Source of the DNA: Pseudolysinimonas_A sp044239695
GTDB taxonomy: Bacteria > Actinomycetota > Actinomycetes > Actinomycetales > Microbacteriaceae
DNA: 64,000 bases
Direction of reading: 5' to 3'
Assembly (NCBI RefSeq): GCF_044239695.1
Contig: NZ_JBIIAW010000003.1
Location: 1-64,000, forward strand
Shown here: positions 11,938 through 20,393 of the stretch, in pieces
How the letters are laid out: each line of letters begins with the position of its first letter
Position numbering within the stretch: position 1 is the stretch's first letter
Translations under genes and position numbers: made by a program
The notes under the pieces: model-generated
Told to the model about the DNA's origin: nothing
Database searches by the model: none
Seen by the model: only the letters and a program-made list of their open reading frames with translations

Positions 11938-11966
11938 TTGACCAGGGGGCGCGCTGACCGTATCTT
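11938..11966 (+). promoter_or_regulatory. rpmH promoter
   Basis: TTGACC (11938-11943) and TATCTT (11961-11966) are separated by exactly 17 bp. This is the best sigma70-type promoter in the 271-bp divergent region between dnaA and rpmH, and gives an approximately 80-nt leader for rpmH. Confidence 0.7.
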
Positions 11967-12053
11967 TAATCAGTTCACCCGCGGTCGTCCGTGGGACCTA
12001 CCTGATCTTCCCGGCCCGCCGAACGCATCGGCCGCCGGGCGTGGAGACCAATC

Positions 12054-12191
12054 ATGACCAAGCGAACCTTCCAGCCGAACAACCGTCGTCGCGCCAAGGT
12101 GCACGGCTTCCGCCTCCGCATGCGCACGCGCGCCGGCCGCGCCATCCTCGGTGCCCGTCGTCGCAAGGGGCGCACCGAGCTCTCCGCTTAA
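12054..12191 (+). CDS. rpmH: 50S ribosomal protein L34
   Basis: A 45-residue basic ribosomal protein beginning MTKRTFQPNNRRRAKVHGF, the conserved L34 N-terminus, and ending GRTELSA. Normal length. It is first in the rpmH-rnpA-yidD-yidC-khpB operon on the origin-distal side of dnaA. The ribosome-binding region is GGAGACCAATC just before the ATG. Confidence 0.97.
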   Translation: MTKRTFQPNNRRRAKVHGFRLRMRTRAGRAILGARRRKGRTELSA

Positions 12192-12199
12192 GAGCCTCC

Positions 12200-12553
12200 G
12201 TGCTCGCCAGGGCGAACCGAGTGGTGCTCCCTGCGGACTTCCGAGCCACCGTTCGTCGAGGACGGCGCGCGACCACGGCCTCCGCGGTGTACTACCGACT
12301 CGCCACCGACCCCGCTGCGCCCGCGCGCTTCGGGGTCGTCGTGTCGAAGGCGGTCGGCAACGCCGTCGTCCGCAACCGGGTGCGCCGTCGGCTGAAGGCC
12401 CTCGGGCGCGGCCGTATCGATGCAGGTCACCGCGGTGAGGACGTCGTGATCCGGGTGCTCCCCGGAAGCGCGCAAGGGTCCTGGGATAGTCTCTCCGCCG
12501 ACATGGATGCCGTGATCCCCGCCCCTCAGGCTGGAAACTCCCCCACCGCATGA
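12200..12553 (+). CDS. rnpA: Ribonuclease P protein component
   Basis: A 117-residue protein subunit of RNase P. The GTG start at 12200, 8 bases after rpmH, gives the typical VLARANRVVLPADF N-terminus. The RNR signature is present as NAVVRNRVRRRLK. The frame is open further upstream but overlaps rpmH and has no family similarity. The 3' end overlaps yidD by 4 bases (ATGA). Confidence 0.95.
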   Translation: MLARANRVVLPADFRATVRRGRRATTASAVYYRLATDPAAPARFGVVVSKAVGNAVVRNRVRRRLKALGRGRIDAGHRGEDVVIRVLPGSAQGSWDSLSADMDAVIPAPQAGNSPTA

Positions 12554-12861
12554 TGCGCGCCCTCACCTTCCTCTGGCTGCTGCCGCGCAACGTCTGCGTA
12601 CTGATCCTGCGCGGCTACCGCGCCGTGATCTCGCCGCTCTACGGCGACGTCTGCCGCTACTACCCGAGCTGCTCCGCCTACGCGCTCGGCTCGATCCAGC
12701 AGCATGGCGTGATCAAGGGCGTGGCCCTCGGTTCCTGGCGACTGCTGCGCTGCCACCCCTGGGCGAGAGGCGGCGTGGATGATGTCCGCGTCGCGTCCGT
12801 CCCCCGTTACCGCATCACGAACTTCGGCTTCGTCATCCCGGCGAGCTTGGGAAAGGCCTGA
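12550..12861 (+). CDS. yidD: Membrane protein insertion efficiency factor YidD
   Basis: A 103-residue protein with the family core GYRAVISPLYGDVCRYYPSCSAYA and LRCHPWARGGVDDV. It helps YidC-dependent insertion at the cytoplasmic face of the membrane. ATG 12550 overlaps the rnpA stop; a second ATG follows immediately. The C-terminal tail beyond the core (about residues 80-103) is variable in the family. Confidence 0.95.
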   Translation: MMRALTFLWLLPRNVCVLILRGYRAVISPLYGDVCRYYPSCSAYALGSIQQHGVIKGVALGSWRLLRCHPWARGGVDDVRVASVPRYRITNFGFVIPASLGKA

Positions 12862-12868
12862 CACCACC

Positions 12869-13858
12869 GTGGACATCTTCGGTTTCTTCAATTCGCTGCT
12901 GTGGCCCATCAAGTGGGTCATCGAGGCGATCCTCGTGGGTTTCCACACGCTGCTCGACGCGCTCGGCATGGACCCGGCGGCCGGTCTCACCTGGGTGCTC
13001 TCGATCGTCGGCCTGGTGCTCGTCGTGCGTGCGGCCCTCATCCCGATCTTCGTTCGCCAGATCAAGAGCCAGCGCAAGATGCTCGAGGTCGCCCCGCAGC
13101 TCAAAAAGATCCAGGACAAGTACAAGGGCAAGCGCGACCAGTTCTCGCGCGAGGCCATGCAGCGCGAGACGATGGACCTCTACAAGAAGGCGGGCACCAA
13201 CCCGTTCGCGTCGTGCCTTCCCCTGCTGATCCAGATGCCGATCTTCTTCAGCCTGTTCTCGGTGCTCAACGAGTCCAAGCCGCAGGCCGACGGCAGCTAC
13301 AAGGCCGGCGTCGGCCTGCTCAACCAGGAGCTCTCGGAGCAGTTCGGCAGCTCGTCGCTTTTCGACATCGCGCCGCTGCGCCACAGCATCCAGTCCGCGC
13401 TCGCGGCCAACCCGGTCGAGACCGTCGTGATCGTGATCGCGGTCGTCATGGTCGTACTGATGACCGCGTCGCAGTTCATCACGCAGCTGCAGATCATGTC
13501 GAAGAACCAGTCGCCGGAGATGAAGGCGAGCCCGATGTACCGCCAGCAGCGGATCCTGCTGTACATCCTCCCGCTGGTGTTCGCCTTCTCCGGTTTCGCG
13601 TTCCCGATCGGCGTCATGTTCTACTGGCTGACCTCGAACGTCTGGACGATGGTGCAGCAGTTCCTCGTCATCCGGAACATGCCGACCCCCGGCAGCGAAG
13701 CCGCCCTCGCCCGTGAGGCTCGCCTCGCGAAGAAGCGCCGCAAGAGCATGACCGAAGACGCGGCCATCCTCGAGGAGATCGTCGAGGAGCCCAAGAAGAT
13801 CCAGCGGCAGCAGCCGGTGGGCAAGAACCGATCGAAGAAGCAGGGCGGACGCCGATGA
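12869..13858 (+). CDS. yidC: Membrane protein insertase YidC/Oxa1
   Basis: A 329-residue insertase. Five membrane segments can be picked out, starting with FFNSLLWPIKWVIEAIL, with the cytoplasmic helical hairpin QLKKIQDKYKGKRDQFSREAM and the core NPFASCLPLLIQMPIFFSLF. A basic C-terminal tail (KKRRKS ... KNRSKKQGGRR) is suited to ribosome binding. GTG 12869 was chosen because the upstream extension overlaps yidD in another frame and is not YidC-like. Confidence 0.96.
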   Translation: MDIFGFFNSLLWPIKWVIEAILVGFHTLLDALGMDPAAGLTWVLSIVGLVLVVRAALIPIFVRQIKSQRKMLEVAPQLKKIQDKYKGKRDQFSREAMQRETMDLYKKAGTNPFASCLPLLIQMPIFFSLFSVLNESKPQADGSYKAGVGLLNQELSEQFGSSSLFDIAPLRHSIQSALAANPVETVVIVIAVVMVVLMTASQFITQLQIMSKNQSPEMKASPMYRQQRILLYILPLVFAFSGFAFPIGVMFYWLTSNVWTMVQQFLVIRNMPTPGSEAALAREARLAKKRRKSMTEDAAILEEIVEEPKKIQRQQPVGKNRSKKQGGRR

Positions 13859-14418
13859 GCGACACCACCGAGACCCCCACCGTCGACGAGGCCGAGGCCG
13901 TCGTGGAGAGCGAGGGCGCGACCGAGGACGCCGCGCAGGGCGAGCTGTCCGAGCAGGACGTCATCGACGAGGGTGACGCCGCCGCCGATTACATCGAGGA
14001 ACTCCTCGACATCGCGGACATCGACGGCGACATCGACATCGACGCCCGCGGTGGCCGCGCCTACCTCTCCGTCTCGGCGACCGGTGACTCCAACCTCCGG
14101 CTGCTGTCCAAGCCCGACACCGTCGCGGCGCTGCAGGAGCTCACACGTCTCGCGGTGCAGAACAAGACCAGCCGCTTCTCCCGGCTCATCCTCGACATCG
14201 GCGGCTCGCGGGATGCCCGCGCCACCGAGCTCGCAACGCTCGTCGATCACGCGATCACGCGCCTCGAGGGCGGGGCGGCCACGGCGTCGCTGCCCCCGAT
14301 GTCGAGCTACGAGCGGAAGGTCGTGCACGACATCGTGGCGGAACGCGGCTACACCTCGGAGTCCGAGGGCGAGGGCCGCGATCGCCACACGGTGATCACC
14401 GCCCGCGCTGGAGCATAG
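13855..14418 (+). CDS. khpB: KhpB/Jag RNA-binding protein (KH and R3H domains)
   Basis: A 187-residue protein. The acidic N-terminal region (1-45) is followed by a Jag-type KH domain (about 46-120: IDIDARGGRAYLSVSATGD ... LQELTRLAVQNK) and an R3H domain (about 125-187: MSSYERKVVHDIVAERGYTSESEG). RNA-binding regulators of this family sit after yidC in Gram-positives and affect division and cell-wall synthesis. ATG overlaps the yidC stop by 4 bases. Confidence 0.92.
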   Translation: MSDTTETPTVDEAEAVVESEGATEDAAQGELSEQDVIDEGDAAADYIEELLDIADIDGDIDIDARGGRAYLSVSATGDSNLRLLSKPDTVAALQELTRLAVQNKTSRFSRLILDIGGSRDARATELATLVDHAITRLEGGAATASLPPMSSYERKVVHDIVAERGYTSESEGEGRDRHTVITARAGA

Positions 14419-14483
14419 AGCGAGGCCATTTCCGGCCTCGCCCCAGCGCCCCAGCGCCGACGTGCGTCTGGGGCGTCGGGCAA

Positions 14484-14499
14484 GGTTTCACGTGAAACA
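14484..14499. promoter_or_regulatory. parS: parS site 1 (15 of 16 bases)
   Basis: GGTTTCACGTGAAACA differs from the consensus TGTTTCACGTGAAACA only at the first base. It lies between khpB and rsmG and is a ParB nucleation site. Confidence 0.93.
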
Positions 14500-14513
14500 T
14501 TGGTGGACATGAC

Positions 14514-15140
14514 GTGATCGTGGAAGACGAGCCTCCGTACGCGGCCGAGCTGTTCGGCGACCGCATCGACGTCGCACGCGCCTTCACCGCGGACCTCGCA
14601 CGCTTCGGCGAGGAGCTCGGCCTGATCGGTCCACTCGAGGCCGAGAGGCTGTGGTCGCGACACGTAGTCAACTGCGTGTTGATGGCTCACCTGCTGCGCC
14701 CGGGACGTGTCGGCGACGTGGGCAGTGGGGCGGGTTTGCCCGGCCTCGTGCTGGCGATCGCTCGTCCCGACGTGGACATGGTGCTCATCGAGCCGATGGA
14801 GCGCCGCACCGACTGGCTCAGCGCCGAGTCCGAACGACTCGGTCTGACCAACGTCACGGTCGCGCGGGGGAGGGCGGAAGAGATCCGACCCGAGCCGCTG
14901 CTCGACCAGGTCACCGCCCGTGCGGTGTCGGCGCTGAGCAAGCTCGTCCCGCTGTGCGCGCCCCTCCTCAAGCCCGGTGGGGAGATGTTGTTCATGAAGG
15001 GCGCGCGGGTCCAGGATGAGGTCGTCGCGGCGGAGAAGGCTCTTCGCAAGGCTCGCATCCGCGACGCCGAGGTGCTCGTTCTGGGCGAGGGGATCGTGCC
15101 CGAGGTCACCCGGGTCTTTCGGGCTAGTCTGGGTCACTGA
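14514..15140 (+). CDS. rsmG: 16S rRNA (guanine527-N7)-methyltransferase
   Basis: A 208-residue SAM-dependent methyltransferase for G527 of 16S rRNA. The N-terminal GidB helix region includes ERLWSRHVVNCVLMAHLL, the SAM loop is VGDVGSGAGLPGLVLAI, and ALSKLVPLCAPLLKPGG follows. GTG 14514 is the start used; parS site 1 lies 15 bases upstream. It sits between the two parS sites, ahead of parA, as in most Actinobacteria. Confidence 0.95.
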   Translation: MIVEDEPPYAAELFGDRIDVARAFTADLARFGEELGLIGPLEAERLWSRHVVNCVLMAHLLRPGRVGDVGSGAGLPGLVLAIARPDVDMVLIEPMERRTDWLSAESERLGLTNVTVARGRAEEIRPEPLLDQVTARAVSALSKLVPLCAPLLKPGGEMLFMKGARVQDEVVAAEKALRKARIRDAEVLVLGEGIVPEVTRVFRASLGH

Positions 15141-15164
15141 TCTGAGCCGGCCCTCCGCCGCCGA

Positions 15165-15180
15165 TGTTTCACGTGAAACA
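15165..15180. promoter_or_regulatory. parS: parS site 2 (perfect)
   Basis: TGTTTCACGTGAAACA matches the consensus exactly. It lies between rsmG and parA, 666 bp centre-to-centre (about) from parS 1, and allows ParB loading next to the origin. Confidence 0.97.
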
Positions 15181-15207
15181 CACTCCGCATCACCTTGAAA
15201 GGCCTCT

Positions 15208-16089
15208 GTGAGCACGTTCGACCCTTCCACCCCCCTGGCCCAGGAGGTCGCCGATCTGACGCGCCGCCGCCTCGCTCTGGCCGACGCCACACTTCCCGTC
15301 CCGGCGGAAACCCGGATCTTCACCGTCGCCAACCAGAAGGGCGGCGTCGGTAAGACCACCACGACCGTCAATCTCGCCGCCGCCCTCGCCCAGGGCGGAG
15401 CGCGGGTTCTCGTCATCGACCTCGACCCGCAGGGCAACGCCTCGACGGCCCTCGGGGTGGAGCATCGCGCGGAGGTCGAGAGCGTCTACGACGTCATCGT
15501 GGGCGACGCCCCGATCCGGGACGCGGTGCAGCAGAGCCCGGAGTTCCCCGGTCTGTGGTGCCTTCCCGCGACCATCCACCTCGCCGGCGCCGAGATCGAG
15601 CTGGTCTCGCTCGTCGCCCGTGAGCAGCGTCTGCGCACCGCGCTCGAGATCTACCTCGGTGAGGTCGAGGACATGTACCACTACGTCTTCATCGACTGTC
15701 CGCCGTCTCTGGGCCTGCTGACGATCAACGCCTTCGTCGCGGCCAAGGAGGTGCTCATCCCGATCCAGTGCGAGTACTACGCCCTCGAAGGCCTGAGCCA
15801 GCTGCTCGACAACATCAAGCTGATCCAGCGTCACCTGAACCCGAAGCTGGCGCTGTCCACGATCCTGCTGACGATGTACGACTCGCGAACCAACCTCGCC
15901 AACCAGGTCGTCGACGAGGTGCGCGAGCACTTTCCCGCCGAGACGCTGACGACCGTCATCCCGCGCTCGGTGCGCATCTCGGAGGCGCCGAGCTACGGGC
16001 AGAGCGTCATAACCTACGACGGCAACTCGCCGGGATCGCTCTCCTACCGTGAGGCGGCGTCCGAGATCGCGCACCGGAGCGTCGTCTGA
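15208..16089 (+). CDS. parA: Chromosome partitioning ATPase ParA (Soj)
   Basis: A 293-residue Walker ATPase. The deviant Walker A is KGGVGKTT (residues 44-51), the Walker A' region VIDLDPQGNAST and Walker B FIDCPPSLGLLT are intact, with the C-terminal VIPRSVRISEAPSYG. It has a 35-residue N-terminal extension before the P-loop, as usual in actinobacterial ParA. GTG start. The stop overlaps the parB ATG by one base. Confidence 0.97.
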   Translation: MSTFDPSTPLAQEVADLTRRRLALADATLPVPAETRIFTVANQKGGVGKTTTTVNLAAALAQGGARVLVIDLDPQGNASTALGVEHRAEVESVYDVIVGDAPIRDAVQQSPEFPGLWCLPATIHLAGAEIELVSLVAREQRLRTALEIYLGEVEDMYHYVFIDCPPSLGLLTINAFVAAKEVLIPIQCEYYALEGLSQLLDNIKLIQRHLNPKLALSTILLTMYDSRTNLANQVVDEVREHFPAETLTTVIPRSVRISEAPSYGQSVITYDGNSPGSLSYREAASEIAHRSVV

Positions 16090-17045
16090 TGGCGGCTGCT
16101 CCCAAGCGCACCGGCCTCGGCCGGGGGATCGGCGCCCTCATCCCGACCGCCCCCGTCGACGACACGGGCGGCAACGAGCGTCCCGTCGACGTCTTCTTCG
16201 GCTCCGAGAGCGACCTCGTCGCCGTGCCCGGCGCCCGGCTCGCCGAGCTGGACCTCGGCGACATCGTCCCGAACGCCCAGCAGCCGCGCACCGAGTTCGA
16301 GCCGGAGGCGCTGCGCGAGCTCATCGTCTCGATCCGCGAGTTCGGTGTGCTGCAGCCGATCGTGGTGCGCCCGCGTGCGGGAGCCGCGCCCGGGGAGCCG
16401 CAGTACGAGCTCATCATGGGCGAGCGCCGATTCCGCGCGTCGAAGGCCGCCGGACGCTCCACCATCCCCGCCGTCGTCAAGGACACGGCCGACGAGGCGA
16501 TGCTGCGCGACGCGCTGCTGGAGAACATCCACCGCGCGCAGCTGAACCCGCTGGAAGAAGCGTCGGCCTACAAGCAGTTGCTCGAGGACTTCGGGATCAC
16601 CCAGGAGCAGCTCGCCGATCGCATCGGACGCTCACGCCCGCAGATCACCAACACCATCCGGCTGCTCAGGCTGCCGGAGAGCATCCAGACGAAGGTCGCG
16701 GCCGGCGTACTGACCGCGGGCCACGCCCGTGCCATCCTCTCGGTCGGCGACGAGCCGGGGATGCGGAAGCTCGCCGACAAGATCATCAACGAGGAGCTGT
16801 CGGTGCGAGCCGCGGAGGCCGCGGCCGGGCTGCTCGCGCCGCCCAAGCCGAAGACCGCCAAGCCCACCGCCGGCAAGCGTCAGGACCACCTCGGCGAACT
16901 GGGGGAGCGCCTCGGCGACAAGCTCGACACCCGGGTGAAGATCGCGCTCGGGGCCTCGAAGGGCACGATCACGATCGACTTCGCGTCGGTCGCCGACCTC
17001 CGGCGCATCTTCGAGGTGCTCGGGGTCGACTCCGCGGTGGATTGA
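16089..17045 (+). CDS. parB: Chromosome partitioning protein ParB (Spo0J)
   Basis: A 318-residue CTP-dependent clamp. The CTPase motif GERRFRA lies at residues 111-117, the helix-turn-helix at about 168-195 (ITQEQLADRIGRSRPQITN), and a C-terminal dimerisation domain ends the protein. It binds the two parS sites upstream. An Ala/Pro/Lys-rich linker lies around 235-265. Normal length. Confidence 0.97.
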   Translation: MAAAPKRTGLGRGIGALIPTAPVDDTGGNERPVDVFFGSESDLVAVPGARLAELDLGDIVPNAQQPRTEFEPEALRELIVSIREFGVLQPIVVRPRAGAAPGEPQYELIMGERRFRASKAAGRSTIPAVVKDTADEAMLRDALLENIHRAQLNPLEEASAYKQLLEDFGITQEQLADRIGRSRPQITNTIRLLRLPESIQTKVAAGVLTAGHARAILSVGDEPGMRKLADKIINEELSVRAAEAAAGLLAPPKPKTAKPTAGKRQDHLGELGERLGDKLDTRVKIALGASKGTITIDFASVADLRRIFEVLGVDSAVD

Positions 17046-17065
17046 GACCACTTCCGCCCAGGTGA

Positions 17066-17123
17066 CCGACGCCCGGGACGGGCGTCGGCGCACGACCGCG
17101 CGGAGGCGCGAAAGCGCCTCCGC
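17066..17123. terminator. Two hairpins between convergent parB and ddl
   Basis: CCGACGCCCG-GGA-CGGGCGTCGG (17066-17088) and GCGGAGGCGC-GAAA-GCGCCTCCGC (17100-17123) are perfect 10-bp stems. The second has a GNRA tetraloop and abuts the ddl stop codon. They probably act as a bidirectional terminator without U tracts. Confidence 0.65.
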
Positions 17124-18074
17124 CTACAGCGTGTTGTGCGCAGCTTCGGCCAGGCGGGTGTAGACCCAGCCGAGGTCGTGGCCGGCGGCCTCGAGTGCCT
17201 GCGGGAGCAACGAGGTCTCGGTGAGGCCCGGCAGCACGTTGGCCTCGAGGAACCACGGCGTCCCCGCCCCGTCGACGATCAGGTCGACGCGGGAGAGGTG
17301 GCGCATCCCGAGCGCGACATGCGCCGTGACGGCCGTCTCCGCGGCGCGGGCGGTCACCTCGGGCGAGAGGCGGGCGGGGGTGTAGAACCGCGTCTCGCCG
17401 GCGTTGTAGCGCGCCTCGAAGGAGTACACGCCCGACAGCGGTTCGATCTCGACCGCGGGCAGGGCGACCGGGCCGTCACCGGTGTCGATGACGCCGACCG
17501 CGATCTCGGTGCCGGTGATCTGCTGCTCGACGAGGGCGACGTCCCAGTAGGTGTAGGCCTCGACCATCGCGCGCGGCATGGCGGGGCGCTCGGTGACGAT
17601 CGTGACGCCTTGCGCCGAGCCGCCCTGGGCGGGCTTCACGACGAGCGGCACGGGGAGCTCGTCGTCGATCGCGGCGAAGATGGCGTCGGCACCGAGCTCG
17701 CGGAAGGCGTCGCGCCCGAGCGTGATCGATCGGGGAGTAGCGACGCCGGCGCGGGCGACGATGATCTTGGCGGTGGGCTTGTCCCAGGCGAGCCGGGCGG
17801 CGGAGGAGTCCGAGCCGACGAAGGGAACGCCGAGGAACTCCAGGAGACCGCGCAGGGCGCCGTCTTCGCCGCTGGCGCCGTGCAGGGCGGGCCAGACGGC
17901 ATCCGGTCGGTTGTCGCGGAGGTAGGCCAGCAGGGTGGCATCCGGATCGCGCAGCTCGACCTCGAGGCCGTGTTCGAGCAGGCTGTCGGCGACCTGCCGG
18001 CCGCTGCGCAGCGAGATGTCGCGCTCGTGGGAGATGCCGCCGGCGAGGACGACGACGCGCTTCAGGGCACTCAC
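17124..18074 (-). CDS. ddl: D-alanine--D-alanine ligase
   Basis: A 316-residue ATP-grasp ligase making D-Ala-D-Ala for peptidoglycan. The N-terminal AGGISHERDISLRSG, ATP-binding VVKPAQGGSAQGV and metal-binding C-terminal FLEANVLPGLTETSLLP are all present. It is somewhat shorter than the roughly 350-residue DdlA of mycobacteria and closer to DdlB. GTG start, 7 bases after the aminotransferase stop, so cotranscribed with it. Confidence 0.92.
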   Translation of the reverse strand: MSALKRVVVLAGGISHERDISLRSGRQVADSLLEHGLEVELRDPDATLLAYLRDNRPDAVWPALHGASGEDGALRGLLEFLGVPFVGSDSSAARLAWDKPTAKIIVARAGVATPRSITLGRDAFRELGADAIFAAIDDELPVPLVVKPAQGGSAQGVTIVTERPAMPRAMVEAYTYWDVALVEQQITGTEIAVGVIDTGDGPVALPAVEIEPLSGVYSFEARYNAGETRFYTPARLSPEVTARAAETAVTAHVALGMRHLSRVDLIVDGAGTPWFLEANVLPGLTETSLLPQALEAAGHDLGWVYTRLAEAAHNTL

Positions 18075-18081
18075 GGCGCCC

Positions 18082-19383
18082 TCAGCCGGCGTACGGGGGC
18101 AGGACGCCCTCGGGCTCGGCGGGCAGGGTGGAGACCGGACCGGTCTGCTGGAACTCGTTGAGCAGCGCCAGCTCGCCGTTGATGACGATCGCCAGCCGGC
18201 GGATGCCTTCGCGGATGAAGTCGGGCGTCGGGTAGCAGAACGAGAGCCGCATCGCGTTGCGGCCGGCCCCGTCGGCGTAGAACGCGGTGCCGGGAGTGTA
18301 GGCGACGAGCTCCTTCACGGCACGGGGGAGCATCGCCTTCGAGTCGAGGTGCTCGGGGAGTCGCAGCCAGACGTAGAAGCCACCCGTAGGCACCGTCCAC
18401 GACAGGGTCGGCAGTTGTTCGGCGAGCGCTCCGAGCATCGCATCGCGGCGTTCCCGGTAGACGCCGCGGAAGGTGTCGATCTGACCCTTCCAGTCGGCCG
18501 AGCCGAGGTACTCCGAGATCACGGTCTGCGAGAACGACGACGGCGACAGCACGGCGGCTTCGTTCGCCAGGATGAGCTTCTCTCGAATGGCGTGCGGGGC
18601 GACCGCCCAGCCGACTCGGAAGCCGGGCGCCAGGGTTTTCGAGAACGTGCCGAGGTAGATGACCCCGTCCTCTTCGATCGAACGCATCGCGTGCGGGGGA
18701 GCCTGATCGAAGTACAGCAGTCCGTAGGGGTTGTCCTCGAGCACGAGGATGTCGTTCTGGCGGGCGATCTCGAGGATCTCCATCCGCCGCGCCCAGGGGA
18801 GCGTGACCCCCATCGGGTTGTGGAACGACGGGATCGTGTAGAGGAACTTGATCGTCTTACCCGAGGCCTTCACGCGCGCGATCGTCTGCCGCAGCGCCTC
18901 CGGCTCGAGGCCGTCGTCATCCATCGGCGAGTGCACGACCTCGGCCTGGAACGACTTGAACACCGTGATGGCGGTCACATAGGACGGGCCCTCGGCGAGC
19001 ACGACGTCGCCCGGGTCGAGGAAGAGTTTCGCGACGAGTTCCAGCGCGTGCTGCGAGCCCGTCGTCACGACGAGGTCGTCGACGCCCGCATGGATGCCTT
19101 CGAGCGCCATGACCTCGAGGATCTGCTCGCGCAGCTGCGGCATCCCCTGCCCTGAGCCGTACTGCAGCGCGGTCGCCCCGCGCTCGCGCACCGTGCGCTC
19201 GACCGCACCGGTGAGCAGCTCCTGGGGGAGGGCCGAGACGAACGGCATGCCGCCGGCCAACGAGACCACCTCGGGGCGGCTGGCGACGGCGAACAGGGCA
19301 CGGACCTCGGAGGCCGACAGGCCGGCCGTACGGGCGGCGTACAGCCCGCGCCACGGATCCATGTTGTTGCCCTGCATCTGCAT
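18082..19383 (-). CDS. PLP-dependent aminotransferase (class I/II)
   Basis: A 433-residue fold-type I enzyme. The pattern VSLAGGMPF, LQYGSGQGMPQLREQ, PSFHNPMGVT, DNPYGLLYFD and the PLP lysine in GTFSKTLAPGFRVGW resembles 2-aminoadipate/MocR-type aminotransferases without the GntR domain. Substrate unknown. The frame is open 75 codons upstream without family similarity. ATG 19383 is 8 bases after a TAACGT hexamer with no Shine-Dalgarno. Being next to parB and ddl is frequent in Microbacteriaceae (recollection). Confidence 0.82.
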   Translation of the reverse strand: MQMQGNNMDPWRGLYAARTAGLSASEVRALFAVASRPEVVSLAGGMPFVSALPQELLTGAVERTVRERGATALQYGSGQGMPQLREQILEVMALEGIHAGVDDLVVTTGSQHALELVAKLFLDPGDVVLAEGPSYVTAITVFKSFQAEVVHSPMDDDGLEPEALRQTIARVKASGKTIKFLYTIPSFHNPMGVTLPWARRMEILEIARQNDILVLEDNPYGLLYFDQAPPHAMRSIEEDGVIYLGTFSKTLAPGFRVGWAVAPHAIREKLILANEAAVLSPSSFSQTVISEYLGSADWKGQIDTFRGVYRERRDAMLGALAEQLPTLSWTVPTGGFYVWLRLPEHLDSKAMLPRAVKELVAYTPGTAFYADGAGRNAMRLSFCYPTPDFIREGIRRLAIVINGELALLNEFQQTGPVSTLPAEPEGVLPPYAG

Positions 19384-19417
19384 GGACGACAACGTTACCG
19401 GGCGATCCCCGGCGGGA

Positions 19418-19462
19418 CCCGTCCCCCGGACGGGGAACGGGCCAGAACTGACTGACTGGCCC
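19418..19462 (-). terminator. Two hairpins after a membrane-protein gene
   Basis: GGGCCAG/CTGGCCC (19439-19462, 10-nt loop) and CCCGTCC-CCC-GGACGGG (19418-19434) lie just past the stop codon of the minus-strand gene at 19467-19886. They are candidate terminators separating it from the aminotransferase. Confidence 0.4.
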
Positions 19463-19466
19463 GCGA

Positions 19467-19886
19467 CTACTTCTTGATGGCGACGCCGCGTGAATCCCTG
19501 GGAACCTTCGCCGAATAGATAGCGAACCCCGTGATCGAGAGTACGAGGGCAGCTACAGGGACCGGGCTTGCCAGCCACCACCATCCACCCCACGTCAAGA
19601 CGAGCCACGCGGTCGAGACCGTAATGACGGCCAGAAGGACTGAAAGCACGATGCCGGGTACGTGCCGCCGAGCAGTCGAACGAAGCGCAAGGTCGTCGAC
19701 CTGCTCTTCGATGCGAAGCATGAGCGAGCTCCGCGCTTTCCCCGGCGGCAGAGCGTTGTGTATTTCAACCATCTTGGAGATCGGGTTCAGCGGATCGCGA
19801 TATAGACGAGGCGCCCCGATAATGGCGCTGCCAATGGCGGCAGCCGCCGCGATGATGCCAACGATGAGGGTGACCGGGCTCTCCAC
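19467..19886 (-). CDS. Unknown membrane protein
   Basis: A 139-residue protein of unrecognised family. It has an N-terminal membrane segment (about 5-25), a soluble stretch with PLNPISKMVEIHNALPPGKAR and an amphipathic IEEQVDDLALRSTARR, then two membrane segments (about 77-97 and 103-123). GTG 19886 is preceded by TAGATT with a 6-nt spacer, predicting a leaderless mRNA. It is visibly richer in A/T than its neighbours and interrupts an otherwise conserved gene order, so it may be a lineage-specific insertion. Confidence 0.65.
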   Translation of the reverse strand: MESPVTLIVGIIAAAAAIGSAIIGAPRLYRDPLNPISKMVEIHNALPPGKARSSLMLRIEEQVDDLALRSTARRHVPGIVLSVLLAVITVSTAWLVLTWGGWWWLASPVPVAALVLSITGFAIYSAKVPRDSRGVAIKK

Positions 19887-19947
19887 ACCCGCAATCTAGC
19901 GAGTGGGTGTGACAACTTCGCCGACTCGCGCCCCCCGGAGAACGCCA

Positions 19948-19977
19948 GATGCCCCCTCCCGGGCGGAAGGGGGCATC
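19948..19977 (-). terminator. Terminator of the trxBA transcript
   Basis: A 10-bp perfect stem (GATGCCCCCT / AGGGGGCATC) with a 10-nt loop lies 24 bases past the trxA stop on the minus strand. Confidence 0.55.
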
Positions 19978-20001
19978 CGAAAAAGCCTGGTCAGAGGCCT
20001 G

Positions 20002-20328
20002 TTACGCGAGGAACTCCGCGAGGTCGGCCTCGAGCGCCGGCTTCGGCTTGGCGCCGATGACGCGCTTGACGACCTCGCCGTTCTTGAAGACGTACATCGC
20101 CGGGATCGAGGTGATGCCGTACTTCTCGGCGGTGGCCGGGTTGTCGTCGACGTTGAGCTTGACGATGTCGAGCTTGTCGGCGTTCTCCTCGGCGATCTTG
20201 TCGAGGATGGGCGACACGGCGCGACACGGGCCGCACCACTCCGCCCAGAAGTCGACCATGATCGGCTTGTCGGACTTGAGGACGTCGGCCTCGAACGAGG
20301 CGTCGGTCACATCCCTGGCGCTGGACAT
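20002..20328 (-). CDS. trxA: Thioredoxin
   Basis: A 108-residue cytoplasmic disulfide reductase. The active site is WCGPC (Cys32, Cys35) within VDFWAEWCGPC; the cis-proline loop TSIPAMYVF and terminal helix LEADLAEFLA are intact. AAGGAAG precedes the ATG. It lies 65 bp downstream of trxB, which supplies its electrons. Confidence 0.97.
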   Translation of the reverse strand: MSSARDVTDASFEADVLKSDKPIMVDFWAEWCGPCRAVSPILDKIAEENADKLDIVKLNVDDNPATAEKYGITSIPAMYVFKNGEVVKRVIGAKPKPALEADLAEFLA

Positions 20329-20393
20329 CTGTTTCCTTCTTCCTTCTTCAGGTCTGCTGATGCCAACCGCGGGGCGCGGTCGGTCATTCCGGG

